62,180 nt of DNA from Vulcanimicrobiota bacterium (GCA_003161435.1 PMOS01000016.1:1-62180), one strand, 5' to 3'. Shown: positions 44,298 to 53,437, counted from the first letter of the stretch. Program-made: numbers and translations. Notes: a model not told the origin generated them from the letters alone.

Positions 44298-45380
44298 ATG
44301 ATCACCGACAAGCCGATCCTCAAGCTCGGCGACGATCCGCTCGGATCGTCGTACCTCGACACGTATGCGCCGCCGGTCGTCCCCGACATCACGGGGCCCG
44401 AGAAGGCGGCGATCCTGATGATCACCATCGGGCTGGAGCTGTCCGCGGGCATCTTCAAGTTCTTGCGCCAAGACGAGGTCGAGCGCATCGTGCTCGAGAT
44501 CGCGAAGATCTCGACCGTTCCGATCGACAAGCGCGACGCCGTCGTGCAAGAGGCGTATCAGCGCGCGATCGCGCTCAAGTACATCAACGAGGGCGGGATC
44601 GAGTACGCCAAGGAGATCCTCGAGCGCTCGTTCGGCGCCGGCCAAGCCGACGACATGACGAACCGGCTGTTCGCAGCGCTCAAGCACGGCAACCCGCTCG
44701 AGCTGGTGAAGAAGACCGAGCCCGCGCAGTTGCTCGAGTTCATCAAAGAAGAGCATCCGCAGACGATCGCGCTCATCTTGGTCTACATGTCGCCCGACCA
44801 AGCCGGCGCCGTGCTCTCGCAACTCGAGTCCGAGTTGCAGGGCGAAGTCGCGATGCGGATCGCCATCCTCCAGAAGACCGCACCGGAGATCCTCGAGCAG
44901 CTCGACGAATTGCTCGGAAGGCGGCTGCTCGTGAGCGGTTCCGATTTCACCAAGGCCGGCGGCGTGCAGTCGCTCGCGTCGGTGATGGGCTTCGTCGACC
45001 GCGAAACCGAGCGCAACATTCTCGACGGCTTGGCCAAGCGCGATCCGGCGGTCGCCGAAGAGGTCAAGAACCTGCTGTTCGTCTTCGAGGACATCATCAG
45101 CCTCGACGACCGCGCGATCCAGCGTGTGCTCAAAGAGGTCGACGGCAAGGACCTGGCGCTCGCGCTCAAGACGGCCAACGACGACCTCCTGGCGCGCGTC
45201 TACAAGAACATGTCGACCCGCGCGGCAACGACGCTGCGCGAGGATATTGAAGTGTTGGGCCCGGTCCGCGTGCGCGAGGTCGGCAAGGCCCAGCAGAACA
45301 TCGTCGACGTGATCCGCACGCTCGAGGAGAACGGACAGATCGTCATCGCCCGCGGCGGGAAAGAAGATCGGATAGTCTAA
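44298..45380 (+). CDS. fliG: Flagellar motor switch protein FliG
   Basis: The 360-residue rotor protein has the N-terminal FliF-binding domain (GPEKAAILMITIGLELSAGIFKFL), the middle domain with EHPQTIALILVYMSPDQAGAVLSQL, and the C-terminal torque domain (FVFEDIISLDDRAIQRVLKEVDGKDLALALK with the alternating charged residues that face MotA). An N-terminal extension of about 30 residues precedes the usual start. It starts one base after fliF. Together with FliM and the FliN-like protein encoded at 55030-56926 it forms the C ring. Confidence 0.96.
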   Translation: MITDKPILKLGDDPLGSSYLDTYAPPVVPDITGPEKAAILMITIGLELSAGIFKFLRQDEVERIVLEIAKISTVPIDKRDAVVQEAYQRAIALKYINEGGIEYAKEILERSFGAGQADDMTNRLFAALKHGNPLELVKKTEPAQLLEFIKEEHPQTIALILVYMSPDQAGAVLSQLESELQGEVAMRIAILQKTAPEILEQLDELLGRRLLVSGSDFTKAGGVQSLASVMGFVDRETERNILDGLAKRDPAVAEEVKNLLFVFEDIISLDDRAIQRVLKEVDGKDLALALKTANDDLLARVYKNMSTRAATTLREDIEVLGPVRVREVGKAQQNIVDVIRTLEENGQIVIARGGKEDRIV

Positions 45381-45383
45381 GCG

Positions 45384-46280
45384 GTGGGTCGCGTTGTAAA
45401 GGGTGCGCGGTTTCGGGACGAGCGGTACGCGCTCGAAGTACCCGAGATCGCTTTGCCGCCGGTCGAGCTGCCGAGCGCCGACGACGTTGAGTCGCCGAGC
45501 GCTTTCGGCTTTGACGACGACGTCATCGACGGGATGCTGCTCGACGGCCCGCTGCTCGACGCACCAGCACGGCCGGCGCGGCCGGCGGTCGACGTCGACG
45601 CAATCCGCGCTCAGGCGCAGACGCTGCTCGACGACGCCGCGCGCAACGCCGAGATCCTGCTGGCCGACGCGCACGACCGTGCGCGAGCGCTGATCGAAGA
45701 CGCGGCGGCGCGGGCCGACACGATCGCCCAAGAGGCGCGCAAACGCGGGCACGACGAGGGGGCCGCCGCCGGGCGCGAATCGGCCGACAGGTCGATGGAC
45801 GAGATGCTCGCGACGATGCGCGGCCTGCTCGAGATGGCGCGCGTCGAGCGGCAGAAGCTCATTCAGGAAGCTGAGCCCGAGTTGGTTCGGCTCGCCTTCG
45901 GGATCGCCGAACGCGTCCTGCACCAACAGGTCGCGCTCGACCGCGGCGTCGCCGTCGAGATGGCGAAGGTGGCGATCGCGCGGCTGATCGAGCGCGACAC
46001 GGTGACCGTGCGCGTGAACCCGGCCGACCTCGAGCGGATGCGCGATCACCGCGACGAGCTGATCGCGATCGGCGACATTCGCAACCTACGGGTCGTCGAA
46101 GACAAGCGGGTCGACCGCGGCGGCGTGGTGATCGACAGCGACACCGGCACGATCGATGCGCGCATCCGCACGCAGCTCGACGAGGCGCGCAAGATCCTGC
46201 ACATCGACGACGACGTGGTGATCGAGCCGGCGCCGGTCGATACGCACCTGCACGCGGCCTTGACCGCGCGAGCATCGTGA
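45384..46280 (+). CDS. fliH: Flagellar assembly protein FliH
   Basis: The 298-residue protein regulates the export ATPase FliI. It has an N-terminal acidic region (about 1-70), a long Ala/Arg/Asp-rich coiled coil (about 72-150, with repeated DDAARNAEILLADAHDRARALIEDAAARAD patterns), and the C-terminal domain (LVRLAFGIAERVLHQQVA, then VTVRVNPADLERM, and RVDRGGVVIDSDTGTIDARI) that binds FliI. It starts with GTG and overlaps fliI by four bases (GTGA). Confidence 0.93.
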   Translation: MGRVVKGARFRDERYALEVPEIALPPVELPSADDVESPSAFGFDDDVIDGMLLDGPLLDAPARPARPAVDVDAIRAQAQTLLDDAARNAEILLADAHDRARALIEDAAARADTIAQEARKRGHDEGAAAGRESADRSMDEMLATMRGLLEMARVERQKLIQEAEPELVRLAFGIAERVLHQQVALDRGVAVEMAKVAIARLIERDTVTVRVNPADLERMRDHRDELIAIGDIRNLRVVEDKRVDRGGVVIDSDTGTIDARIRTQLDEARKILHIDDDVVIEPAPVDTHLHAALTARAS

Positions 46281-47608
46281 GCGCGGCCCCGCCGGCGACG
46301 AAGGCGTTCGACGCCGCGCGTTGCCTCGAGGATCTGCTCGACGCCGATCTGATTCGCACGAACGGCAGGGTCAGCCAGGTGATCGGCACGGTGATCGAGT
46401 CCAACGGACCGCCGATGGCGATCGGTGAGACCGCCTCGATCACGTACAAGCGCACGGCGAAGCCCGTGCTGGCCGAAGCGGTCGGCTTTCGCGACGCCAA
46501 AGTCTTGTTGATGCCGCTGGGCGAGTTGGGCGGCATCGCCGCGGGCTCCGACGTGGTCGCCCTCGGCAAGCCGCTGCAGATCGGTCTCTCGAGCGGCTTG
46601 TTGGGCCGCGTAGTCGACGGGTTGGGCCGGCCGCTGGACGGTCTGGGCGCGATCGTGGATGCACGGCGCGCCGAGGTCGGCGGCACGCCGCCCAGCGCGA
46701 TGCACCGGCGGCGCGTCACCGAGCCGCTCGGCGTCGGCGTGCGCGCGATCGACGGGCTGTTGACGGTGGGCAAAGGGCAGCGGGTCGGGATCTTCGCCGG
46801 CTCAGGGGTCGGGAAATCGACCGTGCTGGGGATGATCGCGCGCAACACCGACGCCGACGTGAACGTCATCGCGCTGGTCGGCGAGCGCGGCAAAGAAGTA
46901 CGCGACTTTCTCGAACGCGACCTCGGCGAGGCCGGCCTCAAGCGTTCGGTCGTGATCGTCGCGACCTCGGATCAGCCCGCGCTCGTGCGCATCAAGGCCG
47001 CCTTCGTCGCGACGCGGGTCGCCGAGTACTTCCGCGACGCGGGGCTCGACGTGCTGCTGATGATGGACAGCGTGACGCGCTTTGCGATGGCGCAGCGCGA
47101 GGTCGGCCTCGCGATCGGCGAGCCGACGACCACGCGCGGCTACACGCCGTCGGTCTTTGCCCTGCTGCCGAAGCTGCTCGAGCGAACCGGGACCTCCGAA
47201 CACGGAACGATCACCGCGCTCTACACGGTGCTGGTCGACGGCGACGATTTGAACGAGCCGGTCGCCGACGCCGTGCGCTCGATCCTGGACGGGCACATCG
47301 TGCTCTCGCGCAAGCTCGCGGCCGCGAACCACTACCCGGCGATCGATGTGCTCGGTTCGGTCAGCCGCGTGATGCCCGACGTGGTCCCGCCGGCGCATCT
47401 GGCTGCGGCTTCGACGATTCGCGACATCCTCGCGACGTACCGCGAAGCCGAAGACCTCGTCAACATCGGCGCCTACGTGGCGGGATCGAACCAGCGCGTC
47501 GACCACGCGCTCGCGCGGATCGATCAGGTGCGCGCTTTCCTGCGCCAGGGTATCTACGACCGCTCGCGTCTCGACGACGCGCAGCGCGCGATTCTGGCGC
47601 TGGGGTGA
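46277..47608 (+). CDS. fliI: Flagellum-specific ATP synthase/ATPase FliI
   Basis: The 443-residue F1-like ATPase powers unfolding and delivery of export substrates. Visible are the N-terminal barrel, VVDGLGRPLDGLG, RVGIFAGSGVGKSTVLGMIA (Walker A), IALVGERGKEV with the catalytic Glu, LLMMDSVTRFAMAQREVGLA (Walker B and the T3SS-ATPase signature), and GYTPSVFALLPKLLERTG. It is coupled to fliH by a GTGA overlap and followed 10 bases later by fliJ. Confidence 0.97.
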   Translation: MSAAPPATKAFDAARCLEDLLDADLIRTNGRVSQVIGTVIESNGPPMAIGETASITYKRTAKPVLAEAVGFRDAKVLLMPLGELGGIAAGSDVVALGKPLQIGLSSGLLGRVVDGLGRPLDGLGAIVDARRAEVGGTPPSAMHRRRVTEPLGVGVRAIDGLLTVGKGQRVGIFAGSGVGKSTVLGMIARNTDADVNVIALVGERGKEVRDFLERDLGEAGLKRSVVIVATSDQPALVRIKAAFVATRVAEYFRDAGLDVLLMMDSVTRFAMAQREVGLAIGEPTTTRGYTPSVFALLPKLLERTGTSEHGTITALYTVLVDGDDLNEPVADAVRSILDGHIVLSRKLAAANHYPAIDVLGSVSRVMPDVVPPAHLAAASTIRDILATYREAEDLVNIGAYVAGSNQRVDHALARIDQVRAFLRQGIYDRSRLDDAQRAILALG

Positions 47609-47618
47609 GGACCTCCCG

Positions 47619-48077
47619 GTGAAGTTCCGGTTTCGGCTCGAACCGGTCTTGGGGCATCGTGCGCGCATCGAGGGCGAGCGTGCCGGCGAGCACGCGCGGA
47701 TGGTCGCGGATCAGCTGGTGGCTCAGCGCGTCGTCGACGACATTCGGGTCAAGCGTGACGTGCTGCGCGAGCGGCTGGTGCGCGAGCACGCGGAGTTCGA
47801 TGCCGAGACGCTGCGCTCGACGTACACGCACCTCGACTATCTCGACCGGGCGATCGTCGCGGCGGTGCAGCGCCTCGACGCGTGCATCGCCGAAACCGAA
47901 CGCGCCCGGCTGCGTCTGGTCGACGCCGCGCGCGATCGCAAAGTCCTCGAGACGCTCAAAGAGCGGCGTCGCGAGACGTTTCAGCTCGACGCCGCGCTCG
48001 CCGATCAGCGTGAGCTCGACGACCAAAACGCGCGGCTCTTCGACCGTGCGCAAGCCTACGAGGGGTTCTCGCCGTGA
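47619..48077 (+). CDS. fliJ: Flagellar export chaperone/stalk protein FliJ
   Basis: The 152-residue protein is almost entirely coiled coil (charged heptads from about residue 12 to 140), beginning FRFRLEPVLGHRARIEGERAG, the standard FliJ start, and containing TLKERRRETFQLDAALADQRELDD. FliJ is the central stalk of the FliI hexamer. GTG start; four-base overlap with the downstream MotE-like gene. Confidence 0.88.
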   Translation: MKFRFRLEPVLGHRARIEGERAGEHARMVADQLVAQRVVDDIRVKRDVLRERLVREHAEFDAETLRSTYTHLDYLDRAIVAAVQRLDACIAETERARLRLVDAARDRKVLETLKERRRETFQLDAALADQRELDDQNARLFDRAQAYEGFSP

Positions 48078-48700
48078 TCGTCACCCGTCAACGCAAACGC
48101 CGGACCGGCATCGGTCGCATCCTTTTCCCGCTCGTCGTGATCGCCGGGCTCGTCTTCGCACTGAGCTGGCCGCCTTTGCAGCGCGCTATCGCCAACGGTC
48201 CGCTCAAGCCCGCCTGGAAGGTGGGCGCGGGCGTCGCCGGCATCGTGACGCGTCCCTTCACCTTCGCGGCGCAGCAACAGTCGATCGCCGATCGCAATCG
48301 CCAGATCCGCGATCTCACCGCGCGGCTCGAGCGCCAGCGCGTTGCCACGACCGACGCCCAGGACCATGCCGACGAGTTTCAAGCGCAGTTGGCGGCTACG
48401 ATCAACGAACCGCGCGTGGTCCCGTTGCCGGCACCCCGTTCGATGCGCGGCGCGGCGCGGAGCACGGCACCCGCCACGTCGTCCGCGGCCGACGAGCGGC
48501 GTCTGGCCGCGACATGGGCGGCGATGGAGCCCGCGAAGGCCGCAGCGGTCGCGCAGCGGCTCCCCGACGCAACGGTGTCGCGCGTGCTGGCGCAGATGGA
48601 CGCTGACAGCGCCGGCGCCATCATGGACGAGCTGCCGACACGAGTGGCTGCGCGGCTCAGCCGGGCTGTCGCTCAGGTTTCGCCCGGCGGGGACCGATAG
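48074..48700 (+). CDS. MotE-like flagellar protein with MgtE-N/FliG-N-type domain
   Basis: The 208-residue protein has one membrane helix (about 12-30), a coiled coil (about 65-100, RNRQIRDLTARLERQRVA), a Pro/Ala/Thr linker, and a C-terminal helical repeat domain, ATWAAMEPAKAAAVAQRLPDATVSRVLAQMDADSAGAIMDELP. The latter has the superhelical FliG-N/MgtE-N look seen in MotE and FlbB proteins, which stabilise the stator or rod. Position between fliJ and fliK is the usual one. It overlaps fliJ by four bases. The stop codon is part of a possible sigma-28-like -10 element. Confidence 0.82.
   Translation: MIVTRQRKRRTGIGRILFPLVVIAGLVFALSWPPLQRAIANGPLKPAWKVGAGVAGIVTRPFTFAAQQQSIADRNRQIRDLTARLERQRVATTDAQDHADEFQAQLAATINEPRVVPLPAPRSMRGAARSTAPATSSAADERRLAATWAAMEPAKAAAVAQRLPDATVSRVLAQMDADSAGAIMDELPTRVAARLSRAVAQVSPGGDR
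48673..48700 (+). promoter_or_regulatory. Possible sigma-28-type promoter of fliK-flgD
   Basis: TCAG (48673-48676), 16 bases, ACCGATAG (48693-48700). The spacer equals that of the fliF and motA promoters, but the -35 and first -10 base deviate. It would give a leader of about 55 bases before fliK. Confidence 0.35.
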
Positions 48701-48760
48701 AAAAAAATAGGCGGCAACTTCTGTCGTCCGACCACCCATTCTACGAGAGGGGGTGACACT

Positions 48761-50362
48761 CTGAACGCAATAACGACCAGCAGCCCGGCCGTATCGGCCG
48801 GTGCACATTCCCGTTTGCAGGCGGCGACTTCGCCGGCGGCCGGGATCGAGGGTGCGCTGTTCAAGACGCAGCTCGGCACCTCGCTCGCCGCGCGCTCGAC
48901 CGCGAGCAGCACTGCCGCCCCGTCCACGATGACGACGGCCTCACCCGCCGCCGCCGCGCTCACGCGCGCCGTCAAGGCGAAGCTCGACCAAGGAACGCCG
49001 ATCAGCGACGTCATCGCGCAGCTCGCGAGCTCGCTCGCGACGTCGATCGCGGCTCAGCTCGGCATCTCGCCGCAAGCTGCGCAACAGCGATTGACGCAAG
49101 CATTCGGTGCGGCGCTCGCGCCGACCGATAGCGGGCCGCCGGGCAGTACCGCCGAGAGGGCATCGGCCCTCGTATCGAGGTTTCGGCAGATCGCCGAGCT
49201 CGCGACGAGGGTGACGAACGGAGACCAGGGGCAACCGATCAGACAGATCGCAGGAAACAGCTCGGACGCCGCAACGGCGAAAGCGAATCCAGCCCCCGAC
49301 CCGGACAGCATCCTTCGCGACGCGCTAAAAGCGCTCGCTGCGACCACATCGCCGCCGGCTCCGGTCGCCGCCGCGACGAACGCGCCCCCAGCCGCAGAGG
49401 CGACTCCCGCCGCTGCCGCCGTACCGATGACGACCGCGCTCGCGAGCGACGGCCGGACCGTCGCGTTCGCGCCGCTGCAGGCAATTGCGTCGGGCGGCGA
49501 CACCCCGCTCGGCCGCATCCTCACCCGTGCCATCGTCGCCGATCCATTGCGCGCCACCCCGGTGGACGTGCCGATCGACGCAACGTCGCACCATCTCGCC
49601 ACGGGCGTGCAGCCGATCGCGACTCCGGTCCTCGAGACGGGAATTGCGACGGGAACGCCGGTCGATGCGGCCCTTGGCGCATTCGTGAGCGCGTTCACGA
49701 GCGCGCTCGCGCGCACCGACGACGCGGGCACCCAGCGTCATTCCGGCGATACCGCAGTGCCCGACGCCATGACGGCGGCGCCGGCACCGGCGTCGACCAC
49801 CGCCCAACCCGTCGCGTCGTTCGCGCTTCCGGCCGCGCACGACGCCGCTTCGATCGCTCCGCCCACGCCGCCGCCGACGATGCCGCAACCGCAGCCCGTC
49901 GACGCGAACGCGGTCGTCGATCAGATCCTGCGCGGCATGCAGATTCGCACCACCGACGGTCAGTCGGAGGTGCGGCTGCGGCTCGTCCCGGAGCAACTCG
50001 GTGACGTCAGCATCAAGCTGGTCGTCTCCGGCGGCTCGGTCGACGCGTCGATCACCGCGCACACCGTCGACGCGCAGAGCGCGCTCGCCGGTGCGCAGAC
50101 CCAACTCGCGAAGTCGCTGGCGGACGCCGGGCTGAAGCTCCAGAGCTTCAGCGTCGGCCTCGCCGGCGAGAGTTTCGCCGATCCCCGCGATCAGTCGCGG
50201 CCGAACGATCAGTCCACCCGACCGTCAGCGCGGCGCATCGGCGCCGTCGAGGCGGCCGACGCGGACGCATCGACCGACCCGTCACTGCTCGCGGTTCCGA
50301 GCTTCGGGCCGCCGATCTACGCGGCGAACCCGGCGCTCGGCGCCCTCAACTACCTCATCTAG
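48761..50362 (+). CDS. fliK: Flagellar hook-length control protein, apparently with a CTG start
   Basis: The frame has no ATG or GTG that could serve as a start. The sequence from CTG at 48761 reads (M)NAITTSSPAVSAGAHSRLQ and is preceded at 7 bases by GAGAGGGGG, a strong ribosome site. The only alternative, TTG at 48815, has none. With the CTG the protein is 533 residues: a low-complexity Ala/Thr/Pro-rich ruler region, then the C-terminal hook domain (about 430-510) EVRLRLVPEQLGDVSIKLVVSGGSVDASI and LAKSLADAGLKLQSFSV. It measures the hook and triggers the export switch at FlhB. flgD follows 15 bases later. Confidence 0.85.
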   Translation: MNAITTSSPAVSAGAHSRLQAATSPAAGIEGALFKTQLGTSLAARSTASSTAAPSTMTTASPAAAALTRAVKAKLDQGTPISDVIAQLASSLATSIAAQLGISPQAAQQRLTQAFGAALAPTDSGPPGSTAERASALVSRFRQIAELATRVTNGDQGQPIRQIAGNSSDAATAKANPAPDPDSILRDALKALAATTSPPAPVAAATNAPPAAEATPAAAAVPMTTALASDGRTVAFAPLQAIASGGDTPLGRILTRAIVADPLRATPVDVPIDATSHHLATGVQPIATPVLETGIATGTPVDAALGAFVSAFTSALARTDDAGTQRHSGDTAVPDAMTAAPAPASTTAQPVASFALPAAHDAASIAPPTPPPTMPQPQPVDANAVVDQILRGMQIRTTDGQSEVRLRLVPEQLGDVSIKLVVSGGSVDASITAHTVDAQSALAGAQTQLAKSLADAGLKLQSFSVGLAGESFADPRDQSRPNDQSTRPSARRIGAVEAADADASTDPSLLAVPSFGPPIYAANPALGALNYLI

Positions 50363-50377
50363 CCAAAAGGAACGCGT

Positions 50378-50860
50378 ATGTCCAGCACCACCGGAACGGC
50401 CGGCGGTCTCCCGATCGACGCACTGATCAACCAGAACAAGACGTCGACGTCAGGATCGTCGTCGCTCAACTCGCAGCTTGGCGAAACGGCGTTTCTCCAG
50501 CTGCTCACGACGCAGCTGCAGAACCAAGATCCGCTCAACCCGATGGACGACACGCAGTCGGTCGCGGAGCTTGCGCAGTTCTCGGCCGTGCAGGCGACCA
50601 CGTCGTTGAACGACTCGTTCAGCTCGTTCGAATCGAACTTCTCCGTGATGCAGTCGGCCGGACTTCTCGGCAAGACGGTTTCGGCGCAGACGACCGATGC
50701 GAGCGGCAACACGACCAGTGTCTCCGGCACCGTCAAGACGATCTCCGTGATCAACGGCACGCCTGAGTTCACGCTGGTCGACTCGAGCGGAAACCTGCTC
50801 ACCGATTCGAACGGCCAGCCGCTCGAGATACCCACGTCTTCGATCCTTTCGATCGGCTGA
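50378..50860 (+). CDS. flgD: Flagellar hook-capping (scaffold) protein FlgD
   Basis: The 160-residue FlgD has the conserved N-terminal block LGETAFLQLLTTQLQNQDPLNPMDDTQSVAELAQFSAVQ that caps the growing hook, followed by a short beta domain (GLLGKTVSAQTTDASG, then SGTVKTISVINGTPEFTLVDSSG). It lacks the extended Ig-like domain of E. coli FlgD, as in many phyla. AAAAGGAACG precedes its ATG. One base separates it from the next gene. Confidence 0.95.
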   Translation: MSSTTGTAGGLPIDALINQNKTSTSGSSSLNSQLGETAFLQLLTTQLQNQDPLNPMDDTQSVAELAQFSAVQATTSLNDSFSSFESNFSVMQSAGLLGKTVSAQTTDASGNTTSVSGTVKTISVINGTPEFTLVDSSGNLLTDSNGQPLEIPTSSILSIG

Positions 50861-50861
50861 C

Positions 50862-51266
50862 ATGGCCGACCCCAAGGTCAGCGGCGTGCAGATCCCGCCG
50901 GCGATCGCCCCAGCAGTCCGCCCGCAAGGCACCCCGGTTCAGATCCCGCCCACCGGGACGGGCTCGTTCCGCGACGTTCTGCGCACGGCGCAGCCGCCGG
51001 CATCGCACCAACCGCTCAAGTTCTCGGCTCACGCGCAGCAGCGGCTGCAATCGCGCAACATCAACCTGTCGCAAGACGACCTCGCCAAGATGAACGCGAT
51101 GGCCGACAAAGCGGCGGCGAAGGGCGCCAAGCAGTCGCTCTTCATGATGCGCGACACCGCAATGGTCGTGTCGATCACCAATCGCACCGTCATCACGGCG
51201 GTCGACCAGCAGAGCATGAAAGAGAACGTCTTCACCAACATCGATTCAGCGGCAATCATCGACTGA
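50862..51266 (+). CDS. Flagellar operon protein (TIGR02530-like)
   Basis: The 134-residue protein has a Pro-rich start and a conserved core: LKFSAHAQQRLQSRNINLSQDDLAKMNAMADKAAAKGAKQSLFMMRDTAMVVSITNRTVITAVD. The pattern 'FSxHAxxRLxxRxIxLS ... AxxKGxxxSL ... VSxxNxTVITAxD' is that of the flagellar operon protein family found between flgD and flgE in Firmicutes and others. Its function is unproven; it is probably a hook-assembly factor. It lies directly between flgD and flgE here too. Confidence 0.88.
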   Translation: MADPKVSGVQIPPAIAPAVRPQGTPVQIPPTGTGSFRDVLRTAQPPASHQPLKFSAHAQQRLQSRNINLSQDDLAKMNAMADKAAAKGAKQSLFMMRDTAMVVSITNRTVITAVDQQSMKENVFTNIDSAAIID

Positions 51267-51324
51267 CGCGGCCGGTCGACACCACACAGCACACTCGAGA
51301 GCGGACCATACGTGGAGCTCTCAT

Positions 51325-51350
51325 GCCGGGCGGATCGAATGACGCCCGGC
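51325..51350. terminator. 8-bp hairpin upstream of flgE
   Basis: GCCGGGCG (51325-51332) and CGCCCGGC (51343-51350) pair perfectly around 10 bases. Without a T tract it may act as an attenuator or an RNA end-point between the upstream genes and flgE, 28 bases further on. Confidence 0.45.
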
Positions 51351-51377
51351 GATTCGACGACACGAAAGGTCACCTAG

Positions 51378-52937
51378 ATGGGTTTGGACTCGATGTTCAT
51401 CGGCGTCACGGGGCTGGAAGCGTACCAGAACCAGATCGACGTCATATCGAACAACATCGCCAACGTTGGAACGACCGGCTTCAAGGGCCAGGACGTCAAC
51501 TTCCAGGACATGCTCTACCAGCAGCAGAGCTATGCGACCGCGCCGACGCAGCAAACCGGCGGCATCAACCCGCAGGGCGTGGGCTTGGGCGTGAAGATCG
51601 GCTCGATCGACACGGACTTCTCGCAGGGCGGGCTGCAGACGACCGGCGTCAACACGAACCTCGCCATGAACGGCGACGGGTTCTTCGTCCTGCAGAACCC
51701 CAGCGGCAACGGCTCGCCGGTGTACACGCGCAACGGCGACTTCTCGCTCAACTCCAACGGGCTGCTCTACGACGGTTCCAGCGGTATGGCCGTGCAGGGC
51801 TACATGGCCGGCAAGAACGGCGTCATCACGCAGACCGGCACGCCGGGTGACATCACGATCCCGATCGGCCTGCAGTCGCAAGCGGTCGGAACCGGGTTCA
51901 ATGCGGCCGAGAAGTTCGGAGCCAGCGGCGATTCCGTGTTCGACGTGTCGATGGGCGGCAATCTCGATCAGTCGCAGTGGATCAAAGAGGCGACCGGCGT
52001 CGCAGCCGGCAACCCGGGCACCGGCCAGCCGTACACGATCTCCTCGACGATCTACGACTCGCTCGGCAACGCGCACCTCGCGCAGATCACGTACACGCCC
52101 GACGCCGCGGGCGCCACCGCCGCCAACAACGGCTTGCCTACGTCGGTCGCGAACTCCAGCGGGGTGGCGCAAGCGCCGGCCTCGCGCTGGTCGGTGAGCG
52201 TCACGTTCGCGGACGGCACGCAGTTCACCGGGATCAACCCGGCGACCGGCGCACCCAACGCCGCGGCGGCCGCGACCGGCGTGGTCGGCTTCGCGTACTT
52301 CGACAAGAACGGCCAGTACATCAACACGTCGAGCCAGCTCGGCGCGGGCGTCGCGCTCGCCGGTGCCAACGTGCACGCCAACAACGCGGCGGCGTCGCTC
52401 GCCGACGGCAACCAGCTCAACGTCACCCAGTGGGGCACGGGCTCCGCGAACGCCGCGACGGCGCCGACCGCGGGCGGACTCGCGCCGGCGACGGGGCCGA
52501 TCGGGCTCGACTTCCACAGCATGACGTCGCTGTCTGGTACGGACACGGCGAGCGTGATCGCACAGAACGGCTTCGCCGCCGGCATCCTGTCGAACATCAC
52601 GGTCGGCGCGGACGGCACGATCAGCGGCGCGTTCTCGAACGGTCAGACGTCGACGCTGGGCCAAGTCGCGGTGGCGACGTTCCAGAACGAGAACGGGCTC
52701 GAGCGCGTCGGCGGCTCCAGCTTCGCGCAGACCTCCAACTCCGGCCTCGCCGAGGTCGGAACCGCGGGCAGCGGCCGGTTCGGATCGATCGTCGCAGGAT
52801 CGCTCGAGCAGTCGAACGTCTCGATCGCAACCGAGTTCACCAAGATGATCGCGGCGCAAAACGCGTACCAGGCGAATTCGAAGAGCATCACCACCGCGAG
52901 CGAGGATCTCCAGACGATCATCGCCCTGATCCGGTAG
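51378..52937 (+). CDS. flgE: Flagellar hook protein FlgE
   Basis: The 519-residue hook subunit begins with the rod/hook motif MFIGVTGLEAYQNQIDVISNNIANVGTTGFKGQDVNF and ends with SLEQSNVSIATEFTKMIAAQNAYQANSKSITTASEDLQTIIALIR; these terminal helices form the D0 core. In between, variable domains contain Ala/Gly/Asn-rich loops. The family length (400-520) fits. It is the last plus-strand gene before the inverted flbD and the REP-like hairpins. Confidence 0.96.
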   Translation: MGLDSMFIGVTGLEAYQNQIDVISNNIANVGTTGFKGQDVNFQDMLYQQQSYATAPTQQTGGINPQGVGLGVKIGSIDTDFSQGGLQTTGVNTNLAMNGDGFFVLQNPSGNGSPVYTRNGDFSLNSNGLLYDGSSGMAVQGYMAGKNGVITQTGTPGDITIPIGLQSQAVGTGFNAAEKFGASGDSVFDVSMGGNLDQSQWIKEATGVAAGNPGTGQPYTISSTIYDSLGNAHLAQITYTPDAAGATAANNGLPTSVANSSGVAQAPASRWSVSVTFADGTQFTGINPATGAPNAAAAATGVVGFAYFDKNGQYINTSSQLGAGVALAGANVHANNAAASLADGNQLNVTQWGTGSANAATAPTAGGLAPATGPIGLDFHSMTSLSGTDTASVIAQNGFAAGILSNITVGADGTISGAFSNGQTSTLGQVAVATFQNENGLERVGGSSFAQTSNSGLAEVGTAGSGRFGSIVAGSLEQSNVSIATEFTKMIAAQNAYQANSKSITTASEDLQTIIALIR

Positions 52938-52983
52938 TAGCCGCGTTCCCCGCGGGTGCGGCGGCGGTTCGTTGAGGGGACGG

Positions 52984-53016
52984 TTGGCGTCCCTTCGACG
53001 GGCTCAGGGACGCCAA
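52984..53016. repeat. REP-like hairpin (family member 7)
   Basis: TTGGCGTCCCT (52984-52994) and AGGGACGCCAA (53006-53016) form a perfect 11-bp stem around TCGACGGGCTC, the longest stem of the family here. Confidence 0.85.
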
Positions 53017-53031
53017 ACTCAGGACGCGGCC

Positions 53032-53055
53032 GTCCTTCGACAGGCTCAGGATGAC
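53032..53055. repeat. REP-like hairpin (family member 8)
   Basis: GTCCT (53032-53036) and AGGATGAC (53048-53055) form a shorter stem around TCGACAGGCTC. It is the second copy in the gap between flgE and flbD. Confidence 0.7.
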
Positions 53056-53094
53056 GCGACGCTGGGAAACGACGCTGACGGCCCGCGATGACGT

Positions 53095-53295
53095 TTAGGC
53101 GGGGGGCTCCTCGGGGGCGTAGATCCGGCGCTTGAACTCGATGATCTTCTCGCGGATCTGGTCCATCGAGTCGCGCACGAGGAACTTGTTGCCCGAGGTG
53201 AGCGTGACGACCGTGTCCGGCGTCTCCTCGAGCGACTCGATCAAGTCCGGATTGACCATCACCGCTTCGTTGTTCAGCCGCCGCAAAGCAATCAT
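53095..53295 (-). CDS. flbD: Flagellar protein FlbD, in inverted orientation
   Basis: The 66-residue protein reads MIALRRLNNEAVMVNPDLIE, then SLEETPDTVVTLTSGNKFLV and EKIIEFKRRIY, the full FlbD family pattern. Its role in motility is poorly defined. In most genomes with this gene set flbD lies between flgE and motA on the same strand. Here it keeps that position but is on the opposite strand, with two REP-like hairpins on the flgE side. Start at 53295 matches the family N-terminus; an ATG 12 bases upstream is possible. Confidence 0.9.
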   Translation of the reverse strand: MIALRRLNNEAVMVNPDLIESLEETPDTVVTLTSGNKFLVRDSMDQIREKIIEFKRRIYAPEEPPA

Positions 53296-53362
53296 TTCGC
53301 CTATCATGCCAGACCGGAGCGCCGCGGTCCAACCCTGGGGACCGCCGACGGCTCGAGGGCTC

Positions 53363-53390
53363 TCAACTGGCGGGGCGGACCCGCCGATAG
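53363..53390 (+). promoter_or_regulatory. Sigma-28-type promoter of motA-motB
   Basis: TCAA (53363-53366), 16 bases, GCCGATAG (53383-53390). It has the same -10 and spacer as the fliF promoter and lies 47 bases upstream of the motA TTG. Confidence 0.6.
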
Positions 53391-53437
53391 TCCTGGAGAG
53401 CACCCTGGACGCCGCCCCTCTTCGGAAAGGCCGTACT

